Below, in pieces: positions 36,521-45,942 of a stretch of DNA of 64,000 bases (position 1 is its first letter; each line of letters opens with the position of its first letter). The notes under the pieces were generated by a model. That model did no database searches. It saw only the letters and a program-made list of their open reading frames with translations, and had not been told where the DNA came from. The position numbers were made by a program, and so were the translations under genes. Source of the stretch: Marinobacter salinexigens (GTDB lineage: Bacteria > Pseudomonadota > Gammaproteobacteria > Pseudomonadales > Oleiphilaceae); NCBI RefSeq assembly GCF_008370345.1, contig NZ_VTUU01000007.1:124001-188000 (forward strand). The letters run 5' to 3'.

Positions 36521-37789
36521 TTACTTGCTGCTGACAAACTCCGGGTAGGCTTCCATACCACACTCGGACAGATCCACACCTTCGTACTCTTCTTCTTCGC
36601 TGACCCGCAGACCCATAACAGCCTTCAGGATGCCCCAGACTACGAGGCTGGCAACGAATACCCATACGAAGATAGTGATAGCACCGACGATCTGACCGGA
36701 GAAGCTGACGCCGTCGTTGGTAACCGGTACCAGCAGCAGACCCAGCAGACCACACACACCGTGAACGGAGATGGCGCCGACAGGATCGTCAATGCGCAGC
36801 TTGTCCATGGTGACGATGCTCAGGACAACCAGGATGCCGCCGAAGGCGCCAAAGATGGTTGAAGTCAGAGCGCTCGGGGTTGAAGGCTCGGCAGTGATCA
36901 CAACCAGGCCAGCCAGGGCACCGTTCAGCAGCATGGTCAGGTCAGCTTTGCCGAACATCAGACGACCAGTCAGCAGGGCAGCGATTGCACCACCGGCAGC
37001 TGCGGTGTTGGTGTTCAGGAAGACCATGGCCACAGAGTTGGCGCTGGCGATGTCGCCCAGTTTCAGGACAGAACCACCGTTGAAGCCGAACCAGCCCATC
37101 CACAGGATGAAGGTACCGAGGGTGGCCAGCGGCAGGTTTGCACCCGGGAAGGCGCGGATTTCGCCATTCGGACCGTATTTACCTTTACGGGCACCCAGCA
37201 GCAGAACACCAGCCAGAGCAGCAGCGGCACCAGCCATGTGAACGATACCGGAACCTGCGAAGTCACTGAAGCCGAGGTCGCCCAGAGTGTACATGCCGAA
37301 GACAGAAGCACCGCCCCAGGTCCATGCACCTTCCATCGGATAGATGAAACCAGTCATAACGACTGCGAAGATCAGGAATGTCCAAAGCTTCATACGTTCG
37401 GCGACAGCGCCGGATACGATGGACATAGCGGTTGCAACGAAGACAACCTGGAAGAAGAAGTCAGATGCGCCGGAGTAGATGGAACCACCCTCGAAGCCGT
37501 CTTCACGGGCGGCGAAATCTCCCAGAGTGCTGGCAACATCTACGTCAGCAATGCCGGAGAGGAACACGTTTCCGCCGTACATGATGGCGTAACCGCACAC
37601 CAGGTACATGATGCAGGAAATGGCAAACAATGCCACGTTCTTGGTCAGGATCTCGGTGGTGTTTTTAGCACGCACCAGGCCGGATTCCAGCATGGCAAAG
37701 CCAGCTGCCATCCACATTACTAATGCACCACACACCAGAAAATAAAAGGTGTCTATGGCGTACTGCAGGTGAAAAATATTGCTTTCCAT
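36521..37789 (-). CDS. amtB: Ammonium transporter
   Basis: A 422-residue inner-membrane channel for ammonium/ammonia. Eleven membrane segments are seen, with the twin pore histidines in HMAGAAAALAGV and VHGVCGLLGLLL and the family signature DFAGSGIVHM. The short C-terminal tail ends in VSSK. It lies 72 bases downstream of glnK in the conserved glnK-amtB order; GlnK blocks the channel when nitrogen is plentiful. Expression probably depends on the sigma-54-type promoter upstream of glnK. Unlike E. coli AmtB, the N-terminus MESNIFHLQYAIDTFYFL lacks a clear cleavable signal. Confidence 0.95.
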   Translation of the reverse strand: MESNIFHLQYAIDTFYFLVCGALVMWMAAGFAMLESGLVRAKNTTEILTKNVALFAISCIMYLVCGYAIMYGGNVFLSGIADVDVASTLGDFAAREDGFEGGSIYSGASDFFFQVVFVATAMSIVSGAVAERMKLWTFLIFAVVMTGFIYPMEGAWTWGGASVFGMYTLGDLGFSDFAGSGIVHMAGAAAALAGVLLLGARKGKYGPNGEIRAFPGANLPLATLGTFILWMGWFGFNGGSVLKLGDIASANSVAMVFLNTNTAAAGGAIAALLTGRLMFGKADLTMLLNGALAGLVVITAEPSTPSALTSTIFGAFGGILVVLSIVTMDKLRIDDPVGAISVHGVCGLLGLLLVPVTNDGVSFSGQIVGAITIFVWVFVASLVVWGILKAVMGLRVSEEEEYEGVDLSECGMEAYPEFVSSK

Positions 37790-37861
37790 TTGAAGCCCTC
37801 CGCACCAGGCTCGTCAGGTTATTAAGTTTTTTGCGTTGGCTGGGTGATGATCAGAGTCGGA

Positions 37862-38269
<408 letters not shown>

Positions 38270-38275
38270 CTACCA

Positions 38276-38292
38276 CGCACACCAATTGTGCG
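38276..38292. promoter_or_regulatory. Palindrome in the glnK leader
   Basis: CGCAC-N7-GTGCG lies just downstream of the expected glnK transcription start. It only partly resembles an NtrC site (GCACC-N-GGTGC type). It could be an operator or leader hairpin. Confidence 0.3.
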
Positions 38293-38310
38293 GATTGCGT
38301 ACGTAGGCTT

Positions 38311-38328
38311 TAGCATCGGGTGTGCCAA
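38311..38328 (-). promoter_or_regulatory. Sigma-54-type promoter of glnK-amtB
   Basis: On the minus strand TTGGCAC (38322-38328) and ATGCTA (38311-38316) form -24/-12 elements with the invariant GG and GC ten bases apart. The 382-base gap between glnK and ubiK is otherwise A/T-rich next to this site; it also holds a small GGGCG/CGCCC hairpin at 38404-38416 and a TATACT box at 38466-38471 that may serve ubiK. Confidence 0.7.
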
Positions 38329-38582
38329 CGCAAAAAAATAATTTAAAAACAATATGTTACAAGTTTCGTGTCCCAGATTGGCGCAAATATGCGCACCAAA
38401 AAAGGGCGTTGCGCCCAAGAGTGTTCCAAACCAGAGCAGCTGCACCAGCCGGGCGCGCCGGTCATTATACTGCCGACTGCCTACAGTATGGCAGGGCCTT
38501 GGGTGTGATACACTCCCGCAAACCGGTATCAGGCCCTGTCTTTGGTCTAAACCGGCCAAATTTTGAGCCAGTGAGGTGTAGC

Positions 38583-38834
38583 GTGAAAGGTCCGCAGGAT
38601 ATTTTTGCCCAGTTGCAGGGCCAGTTCGGCCAGTTTGTTCCAGATATGGCCCGGGCTGCCCGGGAAGATTTCGAGACCCAGGCCCGTGCGGCTGTCATGT
38701 CTGTATTGTCCAGGCTTGAACTGGTCACGCGGGAGGAATTCGATGCCCAACAAGCGGTGTTGATGAAGACCCGGGAAAAAGTGGAAGCGCTGGAAAAAAG
38801 GGTACAAGCTCTCGAAAAATCTCTGGAATCCTGA
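38583..38834 (+). CDS. ubiK: Ubiquinone biosynthesis accessory factor UbiK
   Basis: An 83-residue helical protein (YqiC/BMFP family). GTG start six bases behind GAGGTG. The N-terminal part (DIFAQLQGQFGQFVPDMARAA) and the C-terminal trimeric coiled coil (VTREEFDAQQAVLMKTREKVEALEKRVQALEK) fit the family. In E. coli UbiK with UbiJ assists late hydroxylation steps in ubiquinone synthesis and binds lipid. The gene stands between the glnK-amtB unit and comM, as in Pseudomonas. An upstream in-frame reading has no ribosome site. Confidence 0.92.
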   Translation: MKGPQDIFAQLQGQFGQFVPDMARAAREDFETQARAAVMSVLSRLELVTREEFDAQQAVLMKTREKVEALEKRVQALEKSLES

Positions 38835-38906
38835 TTTCTGAATGGCCGGGCCGGCAGGATGCATGGCTCGGTGAAAGCGTAGTTTGTCTTACCATGGAAG
38901 GTCGTC

Positions 38907-40439
38907 ATGCTTGCCATTGTCCATTCTCGCGCCAGCATAGGCGTGTCCGCACCGGCGGTGACTGTCGAAGTGCATCTCTCGGGCGGACTTCCCGCCCTGT
39001 CCATTGTTGGATTGCCGGAAACCGGCGTTCGTGAAAGCAAGGAGCGGGTTCGCAGTGCCTTGCTTAACAGCGGCTTCGAGTTCCCCGCCCGCCGGATAAC
39101 CATCAATCTCGCTCCTGCGGATCTTCCCAAGGAAGGTGGTCGCTTTGATTTGCCTATAGCACTGGGCATTCTCGCCGCCTCGGGGCAGATTCCGGGTGAA
39201 AGCCTGGCCCAGTATGAATTTGTCGGGGAATTGTCCCTTGATGGTGCACTGCGTTCCCTGAGAGGCATCCTGCCCGCGGTTCTGGCGGCCCGGTCGGAAG
39301 GGCGTCAGTTGTTGGTGCCCCAGAGCAATGCGTCGGAAGCGGCGCTGGCCAGCCGGAATGATGTTTTTGCTGCTGGCCATTTGCTGACGGTCTGCGAGCA
39401 TTTGAGTGCCCGCGCCCGAATTGTGCCGATTGAGCAGTTGTCACCTGAATCCAGGGCTGATGGTCTGGAGGCAGTGCCTGATCTCGCAGATGTCCGGGGG
39501 CAGAAGGTGCCAAGACGAGCCCTGGAAGTAGCTGCGGCAGGCGGTCACAATCTGTTGTTTTTTGGTCCTCCGGGTACCGGTAAAAGTATGTTGGCGAGCC
39601 GGTTGCCCGGGATTCTTCCGGAACTGGACGATGATGCGGCAATGGAGGTGGCCAGCGTACATTCGGTGGCCGGCCTGCCGGTACGGGATGGCCAATGGCG
39701 GAGGCCTCCGTTTCGTGCGCCCCACCATACAGCGTCTGCTGTTGCCATGGTTGGAGGAGGTAGCAGTCCGAGGCCGGGAGAGATCTCCCTGGCTCATCGT
39801 GGCGTACTGTTTCTCGATGAGTTGCCAGAGTTCGAGCGTCGGGTACTGGAAGTTCTGCGCGAGCCGATGGAAACCGGGGAGATCGCGATCAGCCGTGCTG
39901 CCCGGCAGGTATCCTTCCCTGCACAGTTTCAGGTCATTGGTGCGATGAACCCATGCCCCTGTGGCTACAGTGGGCACCCATCAATCGAGTGTCAGTGCAC
40001 GCCGCAGCAGGTCATGCGCTATCGCTCCAGGGTTTCCGGCCCGTTGCTGGACCGGTTTGATCTCCATGTGGAAGTGCCGGTCCAGACTGGCGATCTTCTG
40101 GTTAAGGCCGGCGGTGATGGTGATTCCAGTGCAGTTGTCAGAGCACGGGTGGCTGACGCCAGGGAGCGCCAGGCGGCGCGTGGGCAGGTCAATACGTTGT
40201 TGGCAGGACAAAGTCTGCACAAGGCCTGTCGCCTCGATGAGCAAAGCGAGCGACTGTTGTCCGGAGCCATGGATAAATTGGGCCTTTCTGCCCGTGCCCT
40301 GCACCGGATACTCCGGGTAGCACGAACGTTGGCAGACTTGCAGGGCGTTGAGGCAATAACGTCTCAGCACCTGATGGAGGCGCTTGGCTATCGCCAGTTG
40401 GACCGGAAGCAGTCTCACAGCCCCATGGTGTCCTCCTGA
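38907..40439 (+). CDS. comM: ComM/YifB Mg-chelatase-like AAA+ protein
   Basis: A 510-residue AAA+ ATPase. The N-terminal ChlI-like domain (residues 1-180, with NLAPADLPKEGGRFDLPIALGIL) is followed by Walker A in GPPGTGKSM, Walker B in VLFLDELPEF, and the family signature MNPCPCGYSGHP with cysteines of an inserted zinc site. ComM hexamers drive branch migration in natural transformation in Vibrio and Haemophilus; transformability of this organism is unknown. It follows ubiK by 72 bases. Confidence 0.94.
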   Translation: MLAIVHSRASIGVSAPAVTVEVHLSGGLPALSIVGLPETGVRESKERVRSALLNSGFEFPARRITINLAPADLPKEGGRFDLPIALGILAASGQIPGESLAQYEFVGELSLDGALRSLRGILPAVLAARSEGRQLLVPQSNASEAALASRNDVFAAGHLLTVCEHLSARARIVPIEQLSPESRADGLEAVPDLADVRGQKVPRRALEVAAAGGHNLLFFGPPGTGKSMLASRLPGILPELDDDAAMEVASVHSVAGLPVRDGQWRRPPFRAPHHTASAVAMVGGGSSPRPGEISLAHRGVLFLDELPEFERRVLEVLREPMETGEIAISRAARQVSFPAQFQVIGAMNPCPCGYSGHPSIECQCTPQQVMRYRSRVSGPLLDRFDLHVEVPVQTGDLLVKAGGDGDSSAVVRARVADARERQAARGQVNTLLAGQSLHKACRLDEQSERLLSGAMDKLGLSARALHRILRVARTLADLQGVEAITSQHLMEALGYRQLDRKQSHSPMVSS

Positions 40440-40512
40440 ATCCGCCGACTCTGGTAAACTGTCGTGCAATTTCCGCTAACCATATCCCGCAGCCTGCGGT
40501 TGAGGATGACAG

Positions 40513-41247
40513 ATGACCGACCAGAACGGACCGCAAGATACCAATGAGCGCTCCGAGAACTCTCCGGTAACCACCCGGAGAGGCATCCGTAGCTTTGTGT
40601 TGCGCCAGGGGCGCATGACCGAAGGGCAGAAGAGGGCCTTCGAGCGGAGCTGGCCGAAATATGGCCTGACCCGTGAACAGGGCATGATTGATCCCCGTGA
40701 AGTCTTTGGCCGGGAAGCCATGCTCAACCTGGAAATCGGTTTTGGCATGGGTAAATCCCTGGCTGAAATGGCGGAAGCGGCTCCCGAACAGGATTTTATC
40801 GGTGTCGAAGTGCACCTTCCGGGGGTAGGGTCGCTGCTGAAGGAGGTTGAGGATCGCGGGCTCGAAAATGTCAGGGTGTACAACATCGATGCCAACGATG
40901 TGATTGACCTGTGTCTTCCCGAGGCCTGTCTGGACAGGGTGATGGTGTTCTTCCCGGATCCCTGGCACAAGAAAAAGCATCACAAACGCCGGCTGATCCA
41001 GGCTGCGTTTGTTCAGCGTATCCGCCACAAACTTCGTGTTGGTGGTGTGCTTCACCTGGCCACGGACTGGGAGAATTACGCGGAGCACATGATGGAAGTG
41101 ATGAACGATGCGGAAGGTTTTGCCAACAGCCGGCAGGATGGAGGGTATTCTCCCCGGCCTGATCACCGCCCGGTCACCAAGTTTGAGAAGCGGGGCGAGC
41201 GCCTGGGACACGGCGTCTGGGATTTACTGTTCAACCGTACAAACTGA
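40513..41247 (+). CDS. trmB: tRNA (guanine-N7)-methyltransferase
   Basis: SAM-dependent enzyme making m7G46 in tRNA. At 244 residues it has a polar N-terminal extension of about 40. The SAM site [15 protein letters not shown] and the catalytic [16 protein letters not shown] signature are intact. It is preceded by GAGGATG and stands after comM by 73 bases. It is convergent with the membrane protein at 41296. Confidence 0.96.
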   Translation: MTDQNGPQDTNERSENSPVTTRRGIRSFVLRQGRMTEGQKRAFERSWPKYGLTREQGMIDPREVFGREAMLNLEIGFGMGKSLAEMAEAAPEQDFIGVEVHLPGVGSLLKEVEDRGLENVRVYNIDANDVIDLCLPEACLDRVMVFFPDPWHKKKHHKRRLIQAAFVQRIRHKLRVGGVLHLATDWENYAEHMMEVMNDAEGFANSRQDGGYSPRPDHRPVTKFEKRGERLGHGVWDLLFNRTN

Positions 41248-41295
41248 TCCCGTTGTCTGCGAGTCAGTCGCTGCCCGAGTCTGCGGGAGTAATCT

Positions 41296-41832
41296 TCAGC
41301 TATGGGGCAGCGGATGGCGGCGCGCGGCGCGAATGATCACCAGGCCGGCGGTACCGAGGGTGAGGCCGGTAAATTTGATCAGTGCGCAGACGGTGGCGCT
41401 CAGACTGACCAGATCAGTGGGGGCGTCAAAGTTGTTCAGCAACAGGACGTTTTCCGCCACATCGCTCAACCCGGCTGTAATAAACAGGGCTCGGATCCAG
41501 CGAGCGACCATCCGTTCACGAACTCCGGGCCGGTCCCGCATCAAGTGGCGTGTCAGCAAAATCATGCTGAGCACGTAGGCGGGCACAAAGAGGAAATCCA
41601 CCCATAGCGACACCCGGGCCCAGAAACTGCCCTCAGGCCCCCAGCTTTGGAGGATTGCAGTAGCCTGATCTGCGTTTCCAGCCAATTGGAAGCTGATGAT
41701 CCCTTGAGGTGCGCTTCCTGTCAGCAATGGCTGGTTGATCACAAGCAGTGTAGTGAACAGTGCAACGGCTGAGAGAAGGCCGGCTTTCAGGCTATTGGGC
41801 AAGGCTGTACGTTCCTGTTCTGAATCCATCAA
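41296..41832 (-). CDS. Predicted inner-membrane protein, four segments
   Basis: A 178-residue protein with four likely membrane helices (about 16-35, 75-95, 113-132, 142-165) and a basic C-terminus. I do not recognise the family. Its ATG overlaps the hemW stop by 4 bases, so it is the last gene of the leftward metX-metW-DUF4426-rdgB-hemW operon. That coupling says it is expressed with hemW but not what it does. Confidence 0.75.
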   Translation of the reverse strand: MMDSEQERTALPNSLKAGLLSAVALFTTLLVINQPLLTGSAPQGIISFQLAGNADQATAILQSWGPEGSFWARVSLWVDFLFVPAYVLSMILLTRHLMRDRPGVRERMVARWIRALFITAGLSDVAENVLLLNNFDAPTDLVSLSATVCALIKFTGLTLGTAGLVIIRAARRHPLPHS

Positions 41833-42977
41833 AGAAAGCGCTCCAACAGACTGTTGAGATACCGGTGGCCCAACTCGGTGGCTTGGATCCGGTGCCTATC
41901 CAGAAGCTTTTCCTCACGCAGTTGTTCAAGTTTTACCGCAATGGACGACAGGGGTAAACCTGTACGTTCTTCAAACAGTTCTTCACTGGTACCCCGGGAC
42001 AGCCTTAGGGCATTCATCAGGAACTCCAGGGGGCGTTCTGACCAGTCTATCTCTTCGTTGCCTGCCGTCCGGCTGCCAATCCGGTTCAGATAGGCATCGG
42101 GTTGCCGGGTTTTCCAGTAACGGCGGATGGTTCCATCTTGCAGGCTGATCTTACCGTGCGCGCCGGCGCCCAGTGCCAGATAGTCACCGAAGGTCCAGTA
42201 ATTCAGATTGTGCCGCGATTCCTTACCGGGTTGGCTCCAGGCCGACACTTCGTAATCCTCAAAGCCGTGTTGTCTGAGAAATGCAGACCCTTGCTGATAG
42301 ATCTCCCAAAGCTGGTCGTCGTCAGGCAGTGTCGGAGGGCGGCTGTAGAATTCGGTGTTTGGTTCGAGAGTGAGTTGGTACCAGGACAGATGCGGAGGGT
42401 TGTGCTCAAGAGCCAACCGGAGGTCGGACAAAGCATCCTCGACACTTTGCCCCGGAAGCCCGTGCATCAGATCAATATTGAAATTATCAAAACCCGCCTC
42501 GCGGGCGGCCTCGATGGCACGGTGAGCAGATTCCCGGTCGTGAATCCGGCCAAGTTCCGTCAGATGTACAGGATTGAAACTTTGAACTCCGATGGACAGC
42601 CGGTTGATACCTGCTGCCCGGAAGGCCTCGAATCGACCCTCCTCGAGAGTACCCGGATTGGCCTCCAGTGTGATCTCTGCATCCGGGGACAGTGCCAGTC
42701 GTTTCTTCAGCTCGTTAAACAGGTTCTGGTAAAACGGCCCTGACATAAGCGATGGGGTACCACCGCCGATGAAGATGGTCTGAATGCTTCTGTCACTGGC
42801 AAAGGACAGGTCTTCATCCAGATCTTCCAGTAGCGCCTTGAGATAACGCTCCTCGGGAATGTCCTGTTTAATGGCGTGGGAGTTGAAGTCGCAGTATGGG
42901 CACTTGCGAACGCACCAGGGCACATGGATGTAGAGGCTCAGTGGCGGGCATACCGCCTCTGCAGAGGGGGGTGTCAC
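41829..42977 (-). CDS. hemW: Radical SAM heme chaperone HemW
   Basis: A 382-residue radical SAM protein. The 4Fe-4S cysteines are in CVRKCPYC (Cys22, 26, 29), followed by GGGTPSLM and the HemN-like C-terminal domain (WSERPLEFLMNALRLSRG). HemW binds heme and delivers it to respiratory enzymes, and is often misnamed coproporphyrinogen oxidase. It lacks the N-terminal extension of true HemN. It starts five bases from the rdgB stop, in one leftward operon. Confidence 0.93.
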   Translation of the reverse strand: MTPPSAEAVCPPLSLYIHVPWCVRKCPYCDFNSHAIKQDIPEERYLKALLEDLDEDLSFASDRSIQTIFIGGGTPSLMSGPFYQNLFNELKKRLALSPDAEITLEANPGTLEEGRFEAFRAAGINRLSIGVQSFNPVHLTELGRIHDRESAHRAIEAAREAGFDNFNIDLMHGLPGQSVEDALSDLRLALEHNPPHLSWYQLTLEPNTEFYSRPPTLPDDDQLWEIYQQGSAFLRQHGFEDYEVSAWSQPGKESRHNLNYWTFGDYLALGAGAHGKISLQDGTIRRYWKTRQPDAYLNRIGSRTAGNEEIDWSERPLEFLMNALRLSRGTSEELFEERTGLPLSSIAVKLEQLREEKLLDRHRIQATELGHRYLNSLLERFL

Positions 42978-42981
42978 CGGC

Positions 42982-43581
42982 TCAGGCTCCGGTCCCGAGC
43001 TGGTCCATCAGCAGGGAGAGGGCGCGGCCACGATGGCTGATGCGGCTTTTTTCCGATCGGCTCAGTTCCGCAGCGCTACAGTCGTATCCGGGTACCAGAA
43101 ATACCGGGTCATAGCCGAAACCGCCTTCGCCCCGGGGCTCGTTCAGAATATGGCCGGGCCAACGGCCGTGGCAGATGACCGGTGTCGGGTCGTCCGCATG
43201 CCGGAGGTACACCAGAACGCAATGGAACTGGGCTGTTCGCTGGGCGTCCGGAACATTCTTCATGGCTTCCAGCAGGGCATCAATGTTGTCCTGATCACTG
43301 GCATCCGGGCCAGCAAAGCGGGCCGAGCGCACGCCGGGTTTTCCCCCCAGGGCGTCGACGGCAAGGCCACTGTCATCGGCAAGGGCTGGCAGGCCGGTTT
43401 CCCGGGCGGCATGTCGTGCCTTGAGGATGGCGTTTTCGACAAAGGTAACGGCGGGCTCTTCGGCTTCGCCAACCCCCAGCTCTCCTTGGGCCACAGGCGT
43501 CATCCCGAGAGGCGCCAGAAGCTCGGTAAGCTCCGCAATCTTACCCTTGTTGTTGCTGGCAATGACCAGTTGTTCACTCAT
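42982..43581 (-). CDS. rdgB: XTP/dITP pyrophosphatase RdgB
   Basis: A 199-residue house-cleaning enzyme that hydrolyses dITP and XTP to the monophosphates. Family motifs are intact: [34 protein letters not shown] and SHRGRAL. The ATG at 43581 was chosen; an extra 11 residues upstream reach into the DUF4426 gene and lack a ribosome site. It is linked with DUF4426 upstream (7 bases) and hemW downstream (4 bases). Confidence 0.95.
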   Translation of the reverse strand: MSEQLVIASNNKGKIAELTELLAPLGMTPVAQGELGVGEAEEPAVTFVENAILKARHAARETGLPALADDSGLAVDALGGKPGVRSARFAGPDASDQDNIDALLEAMKNVPDAQRTAQFHCVLVYLRHADDPTPVICHGRWPGHILNEPRGEGGFGYDPVFLVPGYDCSAAELSRSEKSRISHRGRALSLLMDQLGTGA

Positions 43582-43588
43582 ATCAGAA

Positions 43589-44050
43589 TTAATCACTAAA
43601 CAGGGTGTGTGCAAAGCGAACCGGCAGATCCTGCGAGTAACCTGACGGTCTGGCGGTTACGTTGAAGGTCATCAGCTCGCCGGAGGCGTACTGGTATTCG
43701 GCAATAAAGTAGACGGCATCGCCTTCCTGTATCCGGCGGAAGGCAAGGAATTTAACCTGTTGGATGTCATTGGACACCTGGCCTTCCACCTGGCCGGTGA
43801 CAGGCATCAGCTGGCCCTTGTCACCCTCTTTCATGATGGCAATGTTGATGATGCCAATGCCTTTGCTGCGTTGCAGGTTATTGGCTTTGGCCACCTCTGG
43901 TGCCAGGAATGTGCTGGGCAGAACGCTCCAGTGCACCTGGTAGTCCCCGAAATCCTTATTGCCAGCGGCCTGAGCCTGCAGGCTGGCGGTCAGCAATGCC
44001 ACCAGTGTGACGACCATCAGGCAAGCCTGTTTCAAGGTTTGAATGCTCAT
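43589..44050 (-). CDS. DUF4426 periplasmic protein
   Basis: A 153-residue protein with a signal peptide ([24 protein letters not shown]). The mature domain holds the DUF4426 pattern: [29 protein letters not shown] and [21 protein letters not shown]. Function unknown. It overlaps metW by 4 bases and precedes rdgB, the same order as in pseudomonads. The start at 44050 gives a proper signal peptide; a longer form would run into metW. Confidence 0.88.
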   Translation of the reverse strand: MSIQTLKQACLMVVTLVALLTASLQAQAAGNKDFGDYQVHWSVLPSTFLAPEVAKANNLQRSKGIGIINIAIMKEGDKGQLMPVTGQVEGQVSNDIQQVKFLAFRRIQEGDAVYFIAEYQYASGELMTFNVTARPSGYSQDLPVRFAHTLFSD

Positions 44051-44652
44051 AGCGTGTTCTCCCTTGTGATCCGATAGATCGCAATTTCGCCCAGAAGGTT
44101 TGGCCACAGGCGCGCTAACCAGCTGTTCTGGTGCTGCCCATCGACAACCCTTCGGCTAGTGATGCGTATGCCTTTTTGACGGCACAGCGCTTCGAAGTCC
44201 TTGAAAGTACATAGCCGGATGTTCGGCGTGTTGTACCACTTATACGGCAATGCGTCGGATTCGGGCATGCGTCCACTGAGAGCCAGCCCCCAGCGCAGGC
44301 GCCAGTGGGCAAAGTTGGGGAAGGTCACAATGCCCTCGCGACCGACCCGTAGCATTTCGTCGAGCACTTTGTCAGGGCGGCGCACCGCCTGAAGAGCCTG
44401 GGTCATCAGAACCACATCGAAGCTGCCGTCATCGAAGTTGCCCAGCCCCTGAGTGTCCAAGTTCTGTTCAATAACGGCAACGCCGCGACTCATGCAGGTG
44501 GTTATGTGCTCAGGATTGATCTCAAGACCGAAACCGCTGGCGCCACGCTCCCGCTGCAGGTAATCGAGCAGGGTTCCATCACCACACCCGAGGTCGAGCA
44601 CGTGGTGCCCCTTGCTGATCCACTGCTGGATGATATCGAGGTCTGGTCTCAT
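44047..44652 (-). CDS. metW: MetW, methionine biosynthesis methyltransferase-like
   Basis: A 201-residue SAM-methyltransferase fold. The SAM motif [15 protein letters not shown] is intact. The MetW-type C-terminus [22 protein letters not shown] is present. MetW is needed with MetX for full homoserine acylation in several proteobacteria, although its catalytic reaction is unclear. It overlaps metX by 4 bases upstream and DUF4426 by 4 bases downstream. Confidence 0.94.
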   Translation of the reverse strand: MRPDLDIIQQWISKGHHVLDLGCGDGTLLDYLQRERGASGFGLEINPEHITTCMSRGVAVIEQNLDTQGLGNFDDGSFDVVLMTQALQAVRRPDKVLDEMLRVGREGIVTFPNFAHWRLRWGLALSGRMPESDALPYKWYNTPNIRLCTFKDFEALCRQKGIRITSRRVVDGQHQNSWLARLWPNLLGEIAIYRITRENTL

Positions 44653-45797
44653 GCCCCTACCTCCCTGCCAATCCGGTCCATATAGGCATGCAAAATATCA
44701 GTATACCTCGGGGTGGGAATCAGGAAGGCGTCGTGGCCCCAGGGGGCGTCAATTTCGGCATAACTGACCTTTCGGCGGGCGGCGATCATGGCATTGACCA
44801 TTTCTTCCGACCGCTCCGGAGCGAATCGCCAGTCGGTACTGAAGGACAATACCAGGAACTCGCAACGGGCCGATGCGAGTGCCCGGGACAGGTTCCCGCC
44901 ATAGTCATAGGCAGGATCGAAATAGTCCAGGGCCCGGGTCATCAGCAGGTAGGTGTTGGCGTCAAAGGATTCGGAAAACCGCTCCCCCTGATAGCGAAGG
45001 TAACTTTCTACCTGGAACTCGGCGTCGTAACCGAATTTGTACGCCTGGTCCCTGAGTTCGCGACCGAACTTCTCGCCCATGGATTCGTCGGACAGATAAG
45101 TAATGTGTCCAACCATGCGAGCCAGCATCAGCCCCCGGCGAGGAACGATGTTGTGGTCATAGTAGCGACCGTCGTAGAACTCCCTGTCGCTGGTAATGGC
45201 TTGCCGGGCAACTTCATTGAAGGCGATATTCTGGGCCGTGAGGCGAGGTGTCGAGGCGATGACCACCGCATGCTTTAAGCGGTCGGGATAATCCAGGCTC
45301 CACTGCAGCGCCTGCATGCCACCAAGGGAGCCTCCGACCACGGCAGCCCAGGTTTCGATGCCCATCCGATCCGCCAGTTGGGCCTGGCTTTTTACCCAGT
45401 CGCTCACAGTAATGACCGGGAAGTCCGGGCCATATTGTTTTCCGGTCGCCGGGTTAATGCTGCTGGGGCCTGTACTGCCGTGGCAGCCGCCAAGATTGTT
45501 CAGGGCAACGACAAAGAACCGGTTGGTGTCGATGGGCTTTCCGGGGCCGATGCAGCTGTCCCACCAGCCGGGCTTACGATCCTCCATGGAGTGAAAGCCC
45601 GCGGCATGGTGGTGGCCGCTCAGGGCATGGCAAATCAGCACCGCATTGCTGGCGTCAGCGTTGAGTTCGCCATACGTCTCGACCATCAGGTCATAGCTCG
45701 GCAGCGACTGGCCACAGGCAAGATCGATAGGGGTATCAAAATGATAGGTCTGCGGGGTAACTATCCCGACAGAATCCGCAGGCAGGGAATCGGGCAT
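44649..45797 (-). CDS. metX: Homoserine O-acyltransferase
   Basis: A 382-residue alpha/beta-hydrolase-fold acyltransferase that activates homoserine for methionine synthesis. The nucleophile is Ser157 in [12 protein letters not shown], with the oxyanion region [12 protein letters not shown] and catalytic His in PWGHDAFL. It is the first gene of a tight leftward operon with metW. In many gammaproteobacteria with metX-metW the acyl donor is succinyl-CoA rather than acetyl-CoA; that specificity is inference here. A GGCAATGA inverted repeat lies 43-63 bases upstream. Confidence 0.93.
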   Translation of the reverse strand: MPDSLPADSVGIVTPQTYHFDTPIDLACGQSLPSYDLMVETYGELNADASNAVLICHALSGHHHAAGFHSMEDRKPGWWDSCIGPGKPIDTNRFFVVALNNLGGCHGSTGPSSINPATGKQYGPDFPVITVSDWVKSQAQLADRMGIETWAAVVGGSLGGMQALQWSLDYPDRLKHAVVIASTPRLTAQNIAFNEVARQAITSDREFYDGRYYDHNIVPRRGLMLARMVGHITYLSDESMGEKFGRELRDQAYKFGYDAEFQVESYLRYQGERFSESFDANTYLLMTRALDYFDPAYDYGGNLSRALASARCEFLVLSFSTDWRFAPERSEEMVNAMIAARRKVSYAEIDAPWGHDAFLIPTPRYTDILHAYMDRIGREVGA

Positions 45798-45839
45798 TGG
45801 CGCGACAGGTTCCTGATTCGGTCCATAGGTGTCTGGAAC

Positions 45840-45860
45840 GGCAATGACATGATCATTGCC
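45840..45860. promoter_or_regulatory. Inverted repeat upstream of metX
   Basis: GGCAATGA-CATGA-TCATTGCC, an 8-bp perfect repeat with a 5-base centre, lies in the leader of the metX operon. It could be an operator or a leader hairpin. It does not match the MetJ box or a known SAM riboswitch. Confidence 0.4.
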
Positions 45861-45914
45861 AGCCCAGCAGTTTAAAGCCGGGCCGCCACGGCTGCAACCG
45901 CCTGTCTCTGGGGA

Positions 45915-45942
45915 ATCTCCGGGGTCAGAGGACCCCGGAGAT
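45915..45942. terminator. Hairpin at the 3' end of the dynamin-like gene
   Basis: ATCTCCGGGGTC and GACCCCGGAGAT form a perfect 12-bp stem with a 4-base loop. The stop codon of the dynamin-like gene (45925-45927) lies inside it. There is no U-tract on the minus strand, so termination is unproven. Confidence 0.5.

Noticed and set aside
41829..42977. Oxygen-independent coproporphyrinogen oxidase HemN
   Set aside because: The protein is HemW-length, lacks the HemN N-terminal extension and sits next to rdgB as hemW does.
45798..45924. SAM or SAH riboswitch upstream of metX
   Set aside because: The 127-base leader lacks the conserved cores of these riboswitches; only a simple inverted repeat is seen.
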